64,000 nt of DNA from Actinoplanes xinjiangensis (GCF_003148685.1 NZ_QGGR01000015.1:62001-126000); one strand, 5' to 3'. Positions 53,084 through 62,291 are shown, counted from the stretch's first letter. The notes: generated by a model from the sequence alone, not told the origin. Translations and numbers: made by a program.

Positions 53084-54442
53084 TTACGGAGCGACGATCA
53101 GCTCGCAGTCGTTGAGGTCGTCGAACTCCCACTGGTAGCAGGTGTCGCCGGACGCCGAGGTGGTGTTGCCCGCACCGTCGACCCAGTCCCGGACGCCGTC
53201 GTCCCCACCGTCCACGATGTCGTCGCCGTCGTCGCCGAAGAGGCGGTCCTCACCGCCGAGACCCCGCAGCGTGTCGTCACCGCCCAGACCGGACAGCGAG
53301 TTCGAGCCGGGACCCCCGGTGAGCGTGTCATCGCCGTGCCCGCCCCAGAGCTCCTCGACGTCGGTGGCGATCGTGTCACGCTCGCCGTCCGCGCCGTCGT
53401 CGCCCCTGACCCCGTCCGGATCCGCGACGACGGAGGATGTCCGGTAGTTGTTGTACATGACCAAGTCGCCGCCGGTGCCGCCGGAATAGTAGTCCGCGCC
53501 CTGGCCGTCCTTGTCGCCGTCGTTCTGGATCGCGTCGGCCCAGATCTTGTCGGAGCCCGCACCGCCGTAGACCCGGTCATCGCCGTTGTACCCACGCAGC
53601 TCGTCGTCGCCGTCGCCACCGGAAAGGTCGTCGTTGCCGTAGTCACCGCGCACGTCATCGTCACCGGCGCCGCCGTAGACGTCATCGTCACCGTCCCCGC
53701 CGGAGACGAGGTCCGGCCCCGGCCCGCCGTCGATGACGTCGTTGCCGTTCTGGCCGAACAGATCGTCCCGGCCGTCGCCACCCCAGATGCGGTCGACACC
53801 GGGACTGCCGTGGACGGTGTCCGTGCCCGCGCCGGCCCAGACCCGGTTGGTGCCGGTCCAGAGCTCGATGTGGTCGTCGCCGTTGCCACCCCAGACCTGG
53901 TTGGCGCCGGTCCAGCCGTACAGCCGGTCGTCGCCGTCGCCCCCGGAGATCCGGTCGTCGCCGACGTCGCCCCAGATGCCGTCCCTACCTCCGTTGCCGG
54001 AGAGCGAGTCGTGACCGGCGCCGCCGTAGAGCCAATCGCCGGCCGGACCGCCGACGATAGTGTCGTTGCCGGTGCCACCGCTGGCGCTGAGTGACAGGTT
54101 CGTCCGGTTGGTGATCGAGTCGGCCGCATCGTAGGTGTAGACCCGCAGCTGAGTCGGCGCCTTCACGACGCGGCAGGTGACCTTGGTCTTGTCCTTCCTG
54201 ACCGCCTTACAACCGGGACCGGCCTTGATCGCGACCCGGTCGTCAACGGTGACGGTGTTCCCGGAGCGGGTGATCACGACCCGGTTCTGCATCTTGGAAG
54301 CTGCCTTGAACTGCACGATCGTCGTGTTCACGACCGAGGCCACGCCGACCGTTGCCGCCTGCGCGGGTGCGGCCAGCGCGGTGGCGGAGACGGTGGCGAA
54401 GAGTGGAAGAACGATGCGGGGCAGCCATATCGAGCGGGCCAT
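53084..54442 (-). CDS. Secreted RTX-like calcium-binding repeat protein
   Basis: 452 aa from ATG 54442 (AAAGG upstream). Signal peptide (PRIVLPLFATVSATALAAPAQA), a ~100-residue N-terminal beta domain, then from ~110 tandem nonapeptide repeats GGxGxDxux (about 25, e.g. GGTGNDTIVGG, GGDGDDRLYGW, GGAGDDDVRGD) that wind into a calcium-binding beta roll. Variants with Trp/Asn (GWTGANQVWGG) interrupt the pattern. It ends with a Cys-containing tail (GDTCYQWEF, NDCELIVAP). No T1SS genes are near; secretion must be Sec-type. Confidence 0.88.
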   Translation of the reverse strand: MARSIWLPRIVLPLFATVSATALAAPAQAATVGVASVVNTTIVQFKAASKMQNRVVITRSGNTVTVDDRVAIKAGPGCKAVRKDKTKVTCRVVKAPTQLRVYTYDAADSITNRTNLSLSASGGTGNDTIVGGPAGDWLYGGAGHDSLSGNGGRDGIWGDVGDDRISGGDGDDRLYGWTGANQVWGGNGDDHIELWTGTNRVWAGAGTDTVHGSPGVDRIWGGDGRDDLFGQNGNDVIDGGPGPDLVSGGDGDDDVYGGAGDDDVRGDYGNDDLSGGDGDDELRGYNGDDRVYGGAGSDKIWADAIQNDGDKDGQGADYYSGGTGGDLVMYNNYRTSSVVADPDGVRGDDGADGERDTIATDVEELWGGHGDDTLTGGPGSNSLSGLGGDDTLRGLGGEDRLFGDDGDDIVDGGDDGVRDWVDGAGNTTSASGDTCYQWEFDDLNDCELIVAP

Positions 54443-54608
54443 TGCCGACCTTTTTCCTGAGGGCCCGGCGACCCAGATGCCGCACGGTGGCAAGATCGTA
54501 AAATACCGCCGCCCGTCCCGCCGCCCCGTCGTCAAGGCCCGTTCCGGCCGGCCGATCTGCGCGATGGTGCCGGCGGGATGATTGGCGTTCCCGGCGGACG
54601 TACCTCTG

Positions 54609-55166
54609 TCAGCGACGGGCGAGAGCCCGGGTGTCGAGCTCGAACCGGAACGGGTACTCGGAGGTCAGGCTCGCGCCGGTCTTTACGACGGTCTCCTCGA
54701 CGTAGTGCTGGTCATCGAGGCGGTTGAGTCGCAGTGTCAGCGAATCCGGCGCCTCGTGCTCGACCAGGAGGTACCACCCGATGCCGGCAGCAGCGTAGAG
54801 CTGCATCTTGAGCACCCGGTCCATGGCGGCGTTGCTCGGCGAGACGATCTCACTGATCAGAAGCACCCGGGAAGCGTCCGCCGTGACGGCCTCCTCGTCC
54901 ACGTCCACGACGACCAGGTCCGGAATCACGATGCGGCCGGTGTGCAGCCGGACGTTGATCGCCTCGTACACAAAGAGCCCGGCGGGCTCGGCGCCTTCCT
55001 CCAGTGCGTTCGCCAGACGGCGGGAGAGCCGCTGGTGGCTCATGCTCGGCGCGGGGCTCACGACCAGGCTCCCGTCGATGAGCTCGATCCGGTCCGTCGT
55101 CTCGCCGAGTGCAAAATACTCGTCCTCAGTCCATGGACCGACGTGGTCAACCACTCCCACGCTCAT
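54609..55166 (-). CDS. Uma2 family endonuclease-like protein
   Basis: 185 aa from ATG 55166. The Uma2/DUF820 pattern is present: GPWTEDEYFAL, IELIDGSLVVSPAPSMSHQ, IVIPDLVVVDVDEEAV, LLISEIVSPSNAAMD, and QLYAAAGIGWYLLVE, with the D...E-x-K-like residues of a PD-(D/E)XK nuclease. Role unknown; these genes are frequent in genomes with many copies. Confidence 0.85.
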   Translation of the reverse strand: MSVGVVDHVGPWTEDEYFALGETTDRIELIDGSLVVSPAPSMSHQRLSRRLANALEEGAEPAGLFVYEAINVRLHTGRIVIPDLVVVDVDEEAVTADASRVLLISEIVSPSNAAMDRVLKMQLYAAAGIGWYLLVEHEAPDSLTLRLNRLDDQHYVEETVVKTGASLTSEYPFRFELDTRALARR

Positions 55167-55535
55167 CGACGACGTCACCCCCAGCAGCGGCTCACAAGAA
55201 GATGCTTCCCGCCCACGGTACGGCACCTCCGGCGGCACGGCGTCCGTGGAAAGCGGCACGCCGGTGTGAGGAGACCGAGCACCGTCTGCTGGTCGAGGCG
55301 ATGACCATGCCGCCCCGATGTCGCAAGGCGCAGGCGGAAGCCGACGGCATACCCGCCCCCTCTACCTACCTACTGACTTCCTCAGACGCGTCGCGTCCGT
55401 TGAGGTCGACTGTCGCCTCACGAGCCTTCGGGGGCTGGATGAGGACGGTATGAGCCTGACCCGGTCGGGCGAATAGCGGAGGAGAAGTGTCCCGTAGACG
55501 GCCGGATCCTGCCGGGCTCGCGAGCACACAACGAG
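55167..55535. other. Intergenic region without a gene
   Basis: About 370 bp between the Uma2 gene and the tRNA-Tyr terminator. Only short, unlikely frames are seen. It presumably contains the Uma2 promoter. Confidence 0.5.
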
Positions 55536-55575
55536 AACGGCCCCGGAGCGCGTTTCCGCAGCTTCCGGGGCCGTT
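55536..55575 (-). terminator. Terminator of tRNA-Tyr
   Basis: AACGGCCCCGGA and TCCGGGGCCGTT form a perfect 12-bp stem with a 16-base loop, located 11 bases downstream of the minus-strand tRNA-Tyr 3' end. Confidence 0.85.
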
Positions 55576-55586
55576 TCCTTAGCCTG

Positions 55587-55667
55587 TGGCGGGTAGAGGA
55601 TTCGAACCTCTGTAGCTTTCGCGACGGATTTACAGTCCGCTCCCATTGGCCGCTCGGGCAACCCGCC
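55587..55667 (-). tRNA. tRNA-Tyr (GTA)
   Basis: An 81-base class II tRNA: acceptor GGCGGGT/ACCCGCC, discriminator A, anticodon loop CTGTAAA (anticodon GTA), a long variable arm, and GGTTCGAATCC in the T arm. No CCA encoded. The only tRNA in this part of the window. Confidence 0.95.
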
Positions 55668-55815
55668 TGGGCAACCACCGCGGTCTCCCGCGGCGGCGGA
55701 CATAAGAATAGCCGTAGCGCGAACCCCTTCAACAACCGGGTACGGTCGGCATGTCGCGGGCTTCAAGGCGCCCGCTGTAGAGCATCGACAAGCATCCAGC
55801 CGCAGGAGTCTGATC

Positions 55816-56307
55816 ATGGCAGCCAACCCGTCGTTCGACATCGTGAGCAAGGTCGACCGGCAGGAGGTCGACAACGCTTTCAACCAGGCGGAGAAGGAGC
55901 TCGGCACCCGGTTCGACTTCCGGGGTACGGGCACGTCGCTCGCCAAGTCGGGGGAGGCGTTCACGATCACCTCGGAGACGGAGGAGCGGGCGATCGCCGC
56001 GCTCGACGTCTTCAAGGAGAAGCTGGTGAAGCGCAACATCTCCCTGAAGTCGCTGGACGCGGGGGAGCCTCGGCAGTCCGGCAAGACGTGGAAGATCGAC
56101 CTGAAGGTGGTCGAGGGCATCGAGACCGACAAGGCCAAGGCGATCAGCAAGAAGATCCGTGACGAGGGGCCGAAGGGTGTGCAGGCCCAGATCCAGGGCG
56201 ACCAGCTCCGGGTCACGGGTAAGAAGCGTGACGACCTCCAGGCCGTGATCGCTCTCCTCAAGCAGGAGGACTTCGGCGTCGCCCTCCAGTTCAACAACTA
56301 CCGCTAG
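55816..56307 (+). CDS. YajQ-family nucleotide-binding protein
   Basis: 163 aa. MAANPSFDIVSKVDRQEVDNAF and FDFRGTGTSLA start the first of two ferredoxin-like halves, KTWKIDLKVVEGIETDKAKAISKKIRD and the C-terminal QFNNYR are diagnostic. YajQ proteins bind cyclic di-GMP in some bacteria and nucleic acids in others. A GGDEF-EAL protein lies 3.3 kb downstream, which makes the c-di-GMP link worth noting. Confidence 0.93.
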   Translation: MAANPSFDIVSKVDRQEVDNAFNQAEKELGTRFDFRGTGTSLAKSGEAFTITSETEERAIAALDVFKEKLVKRNISLKSLDAGEPRQSGKTWKIDLKVVEGIETDKAKAISKKIRDEGPKGVQAQIQGDQLRVTGKKRDDLQAVIALLKQEDFGVALQFNNYR

Positions 56308-57023
56308 AGGGTTTTCGCCGTCCGGGTCTCGTTTCTGCGTGTGGAGTCGGGACGCGAGCGGTGGTGAGCTGCACATATGTGGCGGTTATCGCTCGCAGAG
56401 AGGCCCAGCGACGTCACTGGTGCTGCCCGGTGCAGTGGTCGGCCGGGACCGGGTGCTCTGCGAGCGACGATGGGGGCGCACCTAACGCCTATGTGGGTTC
56501 CTGTCATCGCCATGACCTGGATGAGCGCACACGATCGACGGATCGTGTGCGCCTATACGTGCCATGGACGAGGCGAGAGCCCACGTTGAGCGATGGTGTG
56601 CGCTGATCGACGTCGCCGGCGCTGCCATCGGCGCCTGCTGGTGCGTCGATCATCCCGGCCGGAAACGGCGAACATGGCGGCCACGCCAGGCCGGCGGGCG
56701 CTGCGAACCGGCGGACACCAGCCATCGACCTGACGTCGCCGGCGTGCGCGGCAGTCATACGAAGACAAAACCAGCCATGCGAAGACAAAGCCAGCCAGGT
56801 GATGACAGACCCAGCCATGCGAAGACAAAGCCGGCGGCGATGCCGACTCGCGGGAACTCAGGCTCGTGCGGAGCCGTTCGGAGACCGCGACGCCACACGG
56901 CTCGTGCACCAGGGCACGGCCCCCTGACTGCGAAGGCTCTCCAGACGAGATCGGCCGGCTCTTCCGGGGCCCGGCCGTACCGATTGGCACCCACCGGCGG
57001 CCGTGTACGCGCAGACTGGGGTG
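56308..57023. other. Gene-free region with hairpin and 20-bp repeats
   Basis: No believable gene in 716 bases. GCGCACACGATC (56525-56536) and GATCGTGTGCGC (56541-56552) form a perfect 12-bp hairpin with GACG loop. At 56757-56836 a 20-bp unit A(T)(A/G)CGAAGACAAA(A/G)CCAGCC is repeated four times, the third copy degenerate (GATGACAGACCCAGCC). The rest is mixed sequence. Confidence 0.7.
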
Positions 57024-57308
57024 ATGAGCACGGCGGCGGCCCTGATCGGGCTGGTGCTGGCGGTCTTCGGGGCCCGGATGCTGGTGACCGGTAACGCTCC
57101 CGGCGTGATCGCCCGATCGTTCCGCTCGCCTCGGCAGGCGGGCGGCTACCACCTGTTGTTCGGGCTGGCCGTGCTGATGTTCGTCCTGGGGGCGACGCTG
57201 TTGACCGAGTTGGCCGCGATGATCGCGACCCTGCTGGCGGTCGCCCTGGTGGCGGTGGCGGTGGTCTACTTCCGGCCGGGCAGCCGCAGTCGCCACCACA
57301 CCGAGTGA
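57024..57308 (+). CDS. Small membrane protein, unknown
   Basis: 94 aa from ATG 57024. Three hydrophobic segments (AAALIGLVLAVFGARMLV, YHLLFGLAVLMFVLGATLL, MIATLLAVALVAVAVVYF) and a basic end. No family recognised. 44 bases before the LysE gene on the same strand. Confidence 0.65.
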   Translation: MSTAAALIGLVLAVFGARMLVTGNAPGVIARSFRSPRQAGGYHLLFGLAVLMFVLGATLLTELAAMIATLLAVALVAVAVVYFRPGSRSRHHTE

Positions 57309-57352
57309 CTCCAGCCACAGACAGGCCTGCCGGCGGCGTCTAGGAACGGGTC

Positions 57353-57991
57353 ATGGACCTGATGGATGCCGTTCTCTCGTTCGCCGTGCTCGGGGCATTG
57401 CTGACGATCACGCCGGGCCTGGACACCGCCCTGGTGCTCCGGGCCGCGATCACGATGGGACGGGGCCCGGCGTTCGCGACGGCGCTCGGCATCAACGTGG
57501 GCGCACTGGCCTGGGGCGCGGCGGCCGCGGTGGGCGCGTCGACCCTGCTGGCGGCGTCGACGGTGGGTTACACGGTGCTCCGGGTGGTGGGCGCGGCCTA
57601 CATGATCTACCTGGGCGTGCGGATGATCCGGGAGGCGTTCCGTGGAAGAGGTGACGGGACGGCGGAGTCCGGGGCCACGGCGGTGACCGCGACGTTCTGG
57701 AGCACGTTCGGCCGGGGCCTGCTGACGAATCTGCTGAATCCGAAGGTGGGCGCCTTCTACCTGGCGGTGCTGCCGCAGTTCGTGCCGGCGCACGCGGATC
57801 CGCTGACGACCGGCCTGCTGCTGGCTCTGGTGCACGACGTCGAGGGCCTGATCTGGTTCACGATGATCATTCTTGGGGCGCAGGCGGCGCGGGGTCTTCT
57901 GGCCCGGCGGGCGGTTCGGCGTACCGTCGACGCCGGGACCGGAATGGTCCTGCTCGGTTTCGGCGTGCGGCTGGGGCTGTCCGGCCGTTAG
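57353..57991 (+). CDS. LysE/RhtB-family exporter
   Basis: 212 aa from ATG 57353 (ATG 57362 possible). Six helices; TITPGLDTALVLRAAITMGRG, GAAYMIYLGVRMIREA and NPKVGAFYLAVLPQF are LysE-family blocks. Exports amino acids or similar small molecules; the exact substrate is unknown. Followed closely by the sulfurtransferase gene. Confidence 0.88.
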   Translation: MDLMDAVLSFAVLGALLTITPGLDTALVLRAAITMGRGPAFATALGINVGALAWGAAAAVGASTLLAASTVGYTVLRVVGAAYMIYLGVRMIREAFRGRGDGTAESGATAVTATFWSTFGRGLLTNLLNPKVGAFYLAVLPQFVPAHADPLTTGLLLALVHDVEGLIWFTMIILGAQAARGLLARRAVRRTVDAGTGMVLLGFGVRLGLSGR

Positions 57992-58000
57992 GGGGCTGTG

Positions 58001-58804
58001 GTGATCGACCCGGTGGTGGACGCTTCGTGGATCGCGGATCGTCCGGTGGTGCTCGCCGACGTCCGGTGGTATCTGGACGGCCGGTCCGGCCGGGAGGCCT
58101 ACGAGCGCGGGCATCTGCCGGGCGCGGTCTTCATCGATATGGATACGGCGCTGGCGGGCCCGGCGTCGCCGGCCGAGGGCCGGCATCCGCTGCCGGATCC
58201 GGAGGTCTTCGCGGCGGCGATGGCGGCGGCCGGCATTCAAGATCAAGATCAGATCATCGCGTACGACGACGCGGGCGGAGTGGTGGCCGCGAGGCTGGTC
58301 TGGTTGCTCCGGGCGACGGGGCATGACGCAGCACTGTTGGACGGTGGCCTGACTGCCTGGCCGGGTGAGCTGACCACGGAGATCCCGGTCCGTCCGGTGT
58401 CCGGGTTCACCGCCCGCCCGTGGCCCGCCGACCGGCTGGCCTCGCTGGAGGAGACGGTGGACGCCGCCGGCCCGGTGCTGGACGCCCGGGACGCGCCCCG
58501 GTTCCGCGGCGACATCGAGCCGGTCGATCCGCGCCCCGGCCACATCCCCGGCGCACGGAACGTGCCGTGCCGGGAGAACGTGGGCGCCGATGCCAGGTTC
58601 CTGCCGGTGGCCGAGTTGCGGGAGCGGTTCGCCGCGGCCGGGGTGACCGACGCCGCCGCCGTGATCTCGTACTGCGGCTCGGGTGTGACCGCCTGCCACA
58701 ACCTGATCGCCCTGGAGCACGCCGGTCTGGGTGCCGGCCGCCTGTTCCCGGGTTCCTGGTCGCAGTACAGCCACACCGACCGTCCCGCCGCCACCGGCGC
58801 CTGA
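58001..58804 (+). CDS. Thiosulfate/3-mercaptopyruvate sulfurtransferase
   Basis: 267 aa from GTG 58001 (GGGGG five bases upstream; GTG 57998 has the same ribosome site only two bases away). Two rhodanese domains: the first (VVLADVRWYL, HLPGAVFIDMD) is inactive, the second has catalytic Cys in SYCGSGVTACHN. That loop is between the CRxGT/CGxxxT forms of thiosulfate and mercaptopyruvate enzymes, so the sulfur donor is uncertain. Ten bases after lysE-like gene, probably co-transcribed. Confidence 0.88.
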   Translation: MIDPVVDASWIADRPVVLADVRWYLDGRSGREAYERGHLPGAVFIDMDTALAGPASPAEGRHPLPDPEVFAAAMAAAGIQDQDQIIAYDDAGGVVAARLVWLLRATGHDAALLDGGLTAWPGELTTEIPVRPVSGFTARPWPADRLASLEETVDAAGPVLDARDAPRFRGDIEPVDPRPGHIPGARNVPCRENVGADARFLPVAELRERFAAAGVTDAAAVISYCGSGVTACHNLIALEHAGLGAGRLFPGSWSQYSHTDRPAATGA

Positions 58805-58861
58805 CTCGACCTCCGCCGACCGGCTCGACTTCCGCCGACCGGCTCGGCCTCCGCCGACCGA
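58805..58861. repeat. 19-bp tandem repeat between convergent genes
   Basis: Three copies of CTCGACCTCCGCCGACCGG (58805-58823, 58824-58842, 58843-58861) with single changes. It lies one base after the sulfurtransferase stop and ends just before the next gene's end. Confidence 0.8.
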
Positions 58862-58862
58862 T

Positions 58863-59189
58863 TCAGTCGGCGGCCCGCCCACCGGTGTCGGCCGCCCAGC
58901 GCTGGTGGGATTCCCAGGCGGCCTGCTTGGTGGTGCCGAGCGCGGCGCCGATCCGGGTCCAGGACGCCCCGGCCGCGCGGGCGGACCGGATCATCACCTG
59001 CCGTCCGTACCCGGCCTTCCGGATGATCACCTCACTGAGCGCCAGCATCTCCAGGATCTCGTCGGCGGAGAGGGCCGGCTCCTCCTCGGGGTCCATGGCG
59101 GCGAGGGCGTCGCGCATCCGCAGCGCGTCGAATCTGGTCGTCGCCGTGGTGAGGGTGTGCCGCTGCTCCAACTCGTCCGGAATGGTCAT
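58863..59189 (-). CDS. Small HTH-like DNA-binding protein
   Basis: 108 aa from ATG 59189. A helical protein with SARAAGASWTRIGAALGTTKQAAWESHQRW at ~68-97, the helix-turn-helix pattern common in short actinobacterial regulators. No clear family name. It is convergent with the sulfurtransferase gene; its own promoter faces the small peptide gene at 59449. Confidence 0.75.
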   Translation of the reverse strand: MTIPDELEQRHTLTTATTRFDALRMRDALAAMDPEEEPALSADEILEMLALSEVIIRKAGYGRQVMIRSARAAGASWTRIGAALGTTKQAAWESHQRWAADTGGRAAD

Positions 59190-59448
59190 GCCAGGCACCT
59201 TTCCGTCATGGCAGCTTGACGTCAACGGTCCTTGACGGCGACGGGTCATTTTGTCTCGCTTTGCCGCCTAAATCACTCGCAAAGCCGCCAATTCTTCAGC
59301 AGTAGACCGGAGCGCCCGCTCAACCGTTCGGCCAGGATTTGCCCGAGCGTCGGCACGACCCGCCGATGAACGCTCCCTGTCGCACAACTGGTGTGGCACC
59401 ATCATGTGGACCCCGCCTGCTGCATCCGTGATATGAGGAGCGAGCGCT

Positions 59449-59589
59449 ATGTCTGCAAGGAAGTTGAGTCGATTCGCCGGCGTGGTTCTCGCGCTCGCAG
59501 TGGTGTTCGGTGGGGTGGGTCTCGGAGCTGCCGTCGCCCAGGACACCAGCGCCGCCGTTATGAACACGACGAATCTCGAGTGGCTCTAG
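59449..59589 (+). CDS. Small secreted peptide, 46 aa
   Basis: MSARKLSRFAGVVLAL begins a typical signal peptide (basic start, VVLALAVVFGGVGLGAAV core, cleavage likely near AVA), leaving a short mature peptide of about 16 residues, QDTSAAVMNTTNLEWL. GAGGAG lies eight bases before ATG 59449. It is too short for usual annotation. It is 57 bases upstream of the GGDEF-EAL gene, so the two may be one transcript. Function unknown. Confidence 0.7.
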   Translation: MSARKLSRFAGVVLALAVVFGGVGLGAAVAQDTSAAVMNTTNLEWL

Positions 59590-59646
59590 GGTTCCCGTAC
59601 ACGTTGCACTGTCAGGCGTAAACGTGCTGGCCGGGGAGGGTCCTGG

Positions 59647-62178
59647 ATGGTCAAGCGCCCTCCGCCCCGATCCGGCGGCGCCCAACGGGCGTGGTTGATC
59701 ACCTACCCCCTCGGTCTGCTGGCGATGATCAGCGCCGTGGGTTTCTGGATAGCGGAACCCCCCGGACGCGGGGACTGGTTACTCGCTCTCCCCTTCCTCG
59801 CCGCCTATCTGATCGTCCATCGGGACGTCTTCAACATCGTCATCTGGCGCACCACGTTCGCCGTCACGGTGTCCGACATCCCCTTGGTGCTCGCGTTCTT
59901 CTATCTCCCGCCGGTGCTGGTGATCCTGGTGGTGAGCAGTGCGATCCTGGCGCACCAGAGCCGGTCGCGGGTTTCCCCCGTCAAGCTGTGGTTCAACGTC
60001 ACCAAGGCGGCGGCCGGCAACTCCGCGGCACTGCTCCTGATCCTGGCCTTCCCGCTGGACCCGAAGAACGCCGATCCCCGGGCGTGGGCCATCCTCGCCG
60101 CGGCGACCGTGGTGGCCTTCATCGCCGACCTGCTCAGCCTCGCCGCCGTGCTCAGCCTGGTCCAGGGTCTTCGCACCGGCCGTGACGCGCTCCGGGCCGG
60201 GCTCTCCACCCTCCCGGTCACCGGCATCAACATCGTCATCGGCCTGATCTTCCTGGTCGCGCTCCAGGCCAACCGCTGGTCGGCGCTCCTGCTGGTCATC
60301 CTGGTCGCGGCGCTGGCGCTCGTGCTCCGGTCGTACGCCGAGTTCTTCCGCCGGCACCGGACCCTCGCCGAGGTCTACGAGCTCACCCAGGCGGTCCGCG
60401 ACGAGAGCGGCCGCAGCGGCCTGCCGGACGTGCTGCTCGGCCGGGTGCGCTCGCTCATGCAGTCGGAGTACGCGACGCTCTGGCTCGCCCCGCAAGGCCG
60501 GCATCCGGAGGTGCTGCTCACCGCCCGGGTCGAGCACCGGGGTCTGCTGGACATCTCGCCCACCCCGGAGGCGGTGCGCGAGCACGCGATCAGCACCCGG
60601 TCGGCCACCGCGGTCGGCAACCGGTTCGCCGGCACCGAAAGCCTCCGTCCGGCACTGCGGGCGGAGAAGGTCAAGGACATCATCGTCATCCCGCTGCGCT
60701 CGGGTCAGGCGACGATCGGCACTCTCGAGGTGGCGAACCGCCTCGGCGACAACCGCACCTTCCGCGAGGCCGACGTGCAGGTGCTGGAGACGATCGCCGC
60801 GCACGCCGCCGTCGCGGTGGAGAATTCACGCCTGGTCGACCGGCTGCGCTACGACGCGTACCACGATCGGCTGACCGGCCTGCCGAACCGCCGCCGGATG
60901 ATCGACGCGCTGACCGAGGCGGTGACCGTCCGGGCCGAGGACGAGGTCGTCGCGATCATGCTGTTCGACGTCGACGGCCAGCGCAACGTGAACGAGTCGA
61001 TGGGGCACGCGGCCGGCGACAAGCTGCTGGTCGAGACCGCCGACCGGATCCGCGGCATCGCCGAGCCGGGCGCGCTGGTCGGCCGGATCGGCGGGGACGA
61101 GTTCGTGGTCACGCTGCGGGCGCCGAGCATCGACGCGACGATCGAGATCGCCACCCGGATGCGGGAGCGGCTGCGCGGCCCGATGGCGGTCGGCTCGCTG
61201 ACCCTGGACGTGAACACCGCGGTCGGCGTCTCGGTCTACCCCGACCACGGCAGTGATCCGGAGACCCTGCTGCAGCGCGCCGAGCTGGCCGCCAACGCCG
61301 CCAAGGTCCTGCCGTATGGTGTGCAGCCCTTCCACCCCGCCCTGGAGTCGCGGGCGGTCCGCCGGCTGGGCATCGCCGCCGACCTGCGCCGGGCTCTGGA
61401 CAACGACCAGCTGGAGGTCTACTTCCAGCCCAAGGTGACGCTCGCCGACCGGCACGTGGTCGGCGTCGAGTGTCTGGCCCGCTGGGTGCACCCGGCGCAC
61501 GGCGAGGTCGCCCCGGAGGACTTCGTGGCGGTCGCCGAGCACACCGGCCAGCTGGCCCGGCTGACCGAGTCGGTGCTGGTGGCCGGCTTGCGCCGGTGCC
61601 GGGCGTGGGCCGACGCGGAGCGCCCGTTCGCGATCGCGGTCAACCTGTCGGCCCGGATCCTGCTGGACTCCCGCTTCCCCGAGCTGGTCCGGGAGCTGCT
61701 GGAGGAGCACGGGGTGGATCCCGGGCTGGTCACCTTCGAGATCTCCGAGCCGGGCATGCTCAGCGACATCGAGCGGGTTCTGCCGTCCCTCTACCGGTTG
61801 CGCGATCTGGGCGTACGCCTGAGCGTCGACGATTTCGGCACGGGCGCCTCCTCGCTCGCCTATCTGCGGCAGTGGCCGGTGCACGAGGTCAAGATCGACG
61901 ACAGCTTCGTGCAGGGGATGGCGACCGACTCGGGTGATCTCGCGATCGTCCGGGCAGTGATCGGGCTCTCCCGCGAGTTCGGTCTCACCGTGGTGGCCGA
62001 GGGTGTGGAGAGTGAGCTGACCCTGGAGCTGCTCGAGGAGATGGGCTGCGAGATCGGCCAGGGTTACCTGTTCAGCCGGCCGCTGCCGTTCGAGCGGCTG
62101 GAGGCCTGGCTGAACGCCCAGACCGAGCCGGAATCCACTCCGACCGGGGAGGTCAGGCGGCTTCGAGCCGTGATCTGA
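59647..62178 (+). CDS. Membrane GAF-GGDEF-EAL protein (c-di-GMP turnover)
   Basis: 843 aa from ATG 59647 (GGGAGG upstream). About seven helices (to ~230) form a membrane sensor, then a GAF domain (~240-400), GGDEF (~405-570) with an intact GRIGGDEF site near 481, and EAL (~585-830). In EAL the signature reads ECLARW (Cys for Ala) near 607, but DDFGTGASS, KIDDSFV and AEGVES are kept, and QPKV is present. No RxxD inhibitory site precedes GGDEF. It may be a cyclase, a phosphodiesterase or both. Confidence 0.9.
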   Translation: MVKRPPPRSGGAQRAWLITYPLGLLAMISAVGFWIAEPPGRGDWLLALPFLAAYLIVHRDVFNIVIWRTTFAVTVSDIPLVLAFFYLPPVLVILVVSSAILAHQSRSRVSPVKLWFNVTKAAAGNSAALLLILAFPLDPKNADPRAWAILAAATVVAFIADLLSLAAVLSLVQGLRTGRDALRAGLSTLPVTGINIVIGLIFLVALQANRWSALLLVILVAALALVLRSYAEFFRRHRTLAEVYELTQAVRDESGRSGLPDVLLGRVRSLMQSEYATLWLAPQGRHPEVLLTARVEHRGLLDISPTPEAVREHAISTRSATAVGNRFAGTESLRPALRAEKVKDIIVIPLRSGQATIGTLEVANRLGDNRTFREADVQVLETIAAHAAVAVENSRLVDRLRYDAYHDRLTGLPNRRRMIDALTEAVTVRAEDEVVAIMLFDVDGQRNVNESMGHAAGDKLLVETADRIRGIAEPGALVGRIGGDEFVVTLRAPSIDATIEIATRMRERLRGPMAVGSLTLDVNTAVGVSVYPDHGSDPETLLQRAELAANAAKVLPYGVQPFHPALESRAVRRLGIAADLRRALDNDQLEVYFQPKVTLADRHVVGVECLARWVHPAHGEVAPEDFVAVAEHTGQLARLTESVLVAGLRRCRAWADAERPFAIAVNLSARILLDSRFPELVRELLEEHGVDPGLVTFEISEPGMLSDIERVLPSLYRLRDLGVRLSVDDFGTGASSLAYLRQWPVHEVKIDDSFVQGMATDSGDLAIVRAVIGLSREFGLTVVAEGVESELTLELLEEMGCEIGQGYLFSRPLPFERLEAWLNAQTEPESTPTGEVRRLRAVI

Positions 62179-62209
62179 CCAGGTATTTCCAGGGAAGGGG
62201 GGTACTGAT

Positions 62210-62238
62210 TTCACCCCTGCTCCGGGGCCGTGTAGTCT
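62210..62238 (+). promoter_or_regulatory. Putative promoter of the tRNA-Thr/tRNA-Met pair
   Basis: TTCACC (62210-62215), 17 bases, TAGTCT (62233-62238), about 54 bases before tRNA-Thr. It resembles a main-sigma promoter; the call is by pattern only. Confidence 0.45.
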
Positions 62239-62291
62239 ACTCATGCAGCAAGCGAGAGATCGCGGCTAACGCGGTCCATCGTAAGCAGCAA

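Noticed and set aside
55362..56297. Minus-strand frame covering tRNA-Tyr and yajQ
   Set aside because: It runs through a tRNA gene and is antisense to YajQ, which is well supported.
56564..57094. Plus-strand frame over the 20-bp repeats
   Set aside because: Composition is noise and it runs into the start of a better small membrane protein in another frame.
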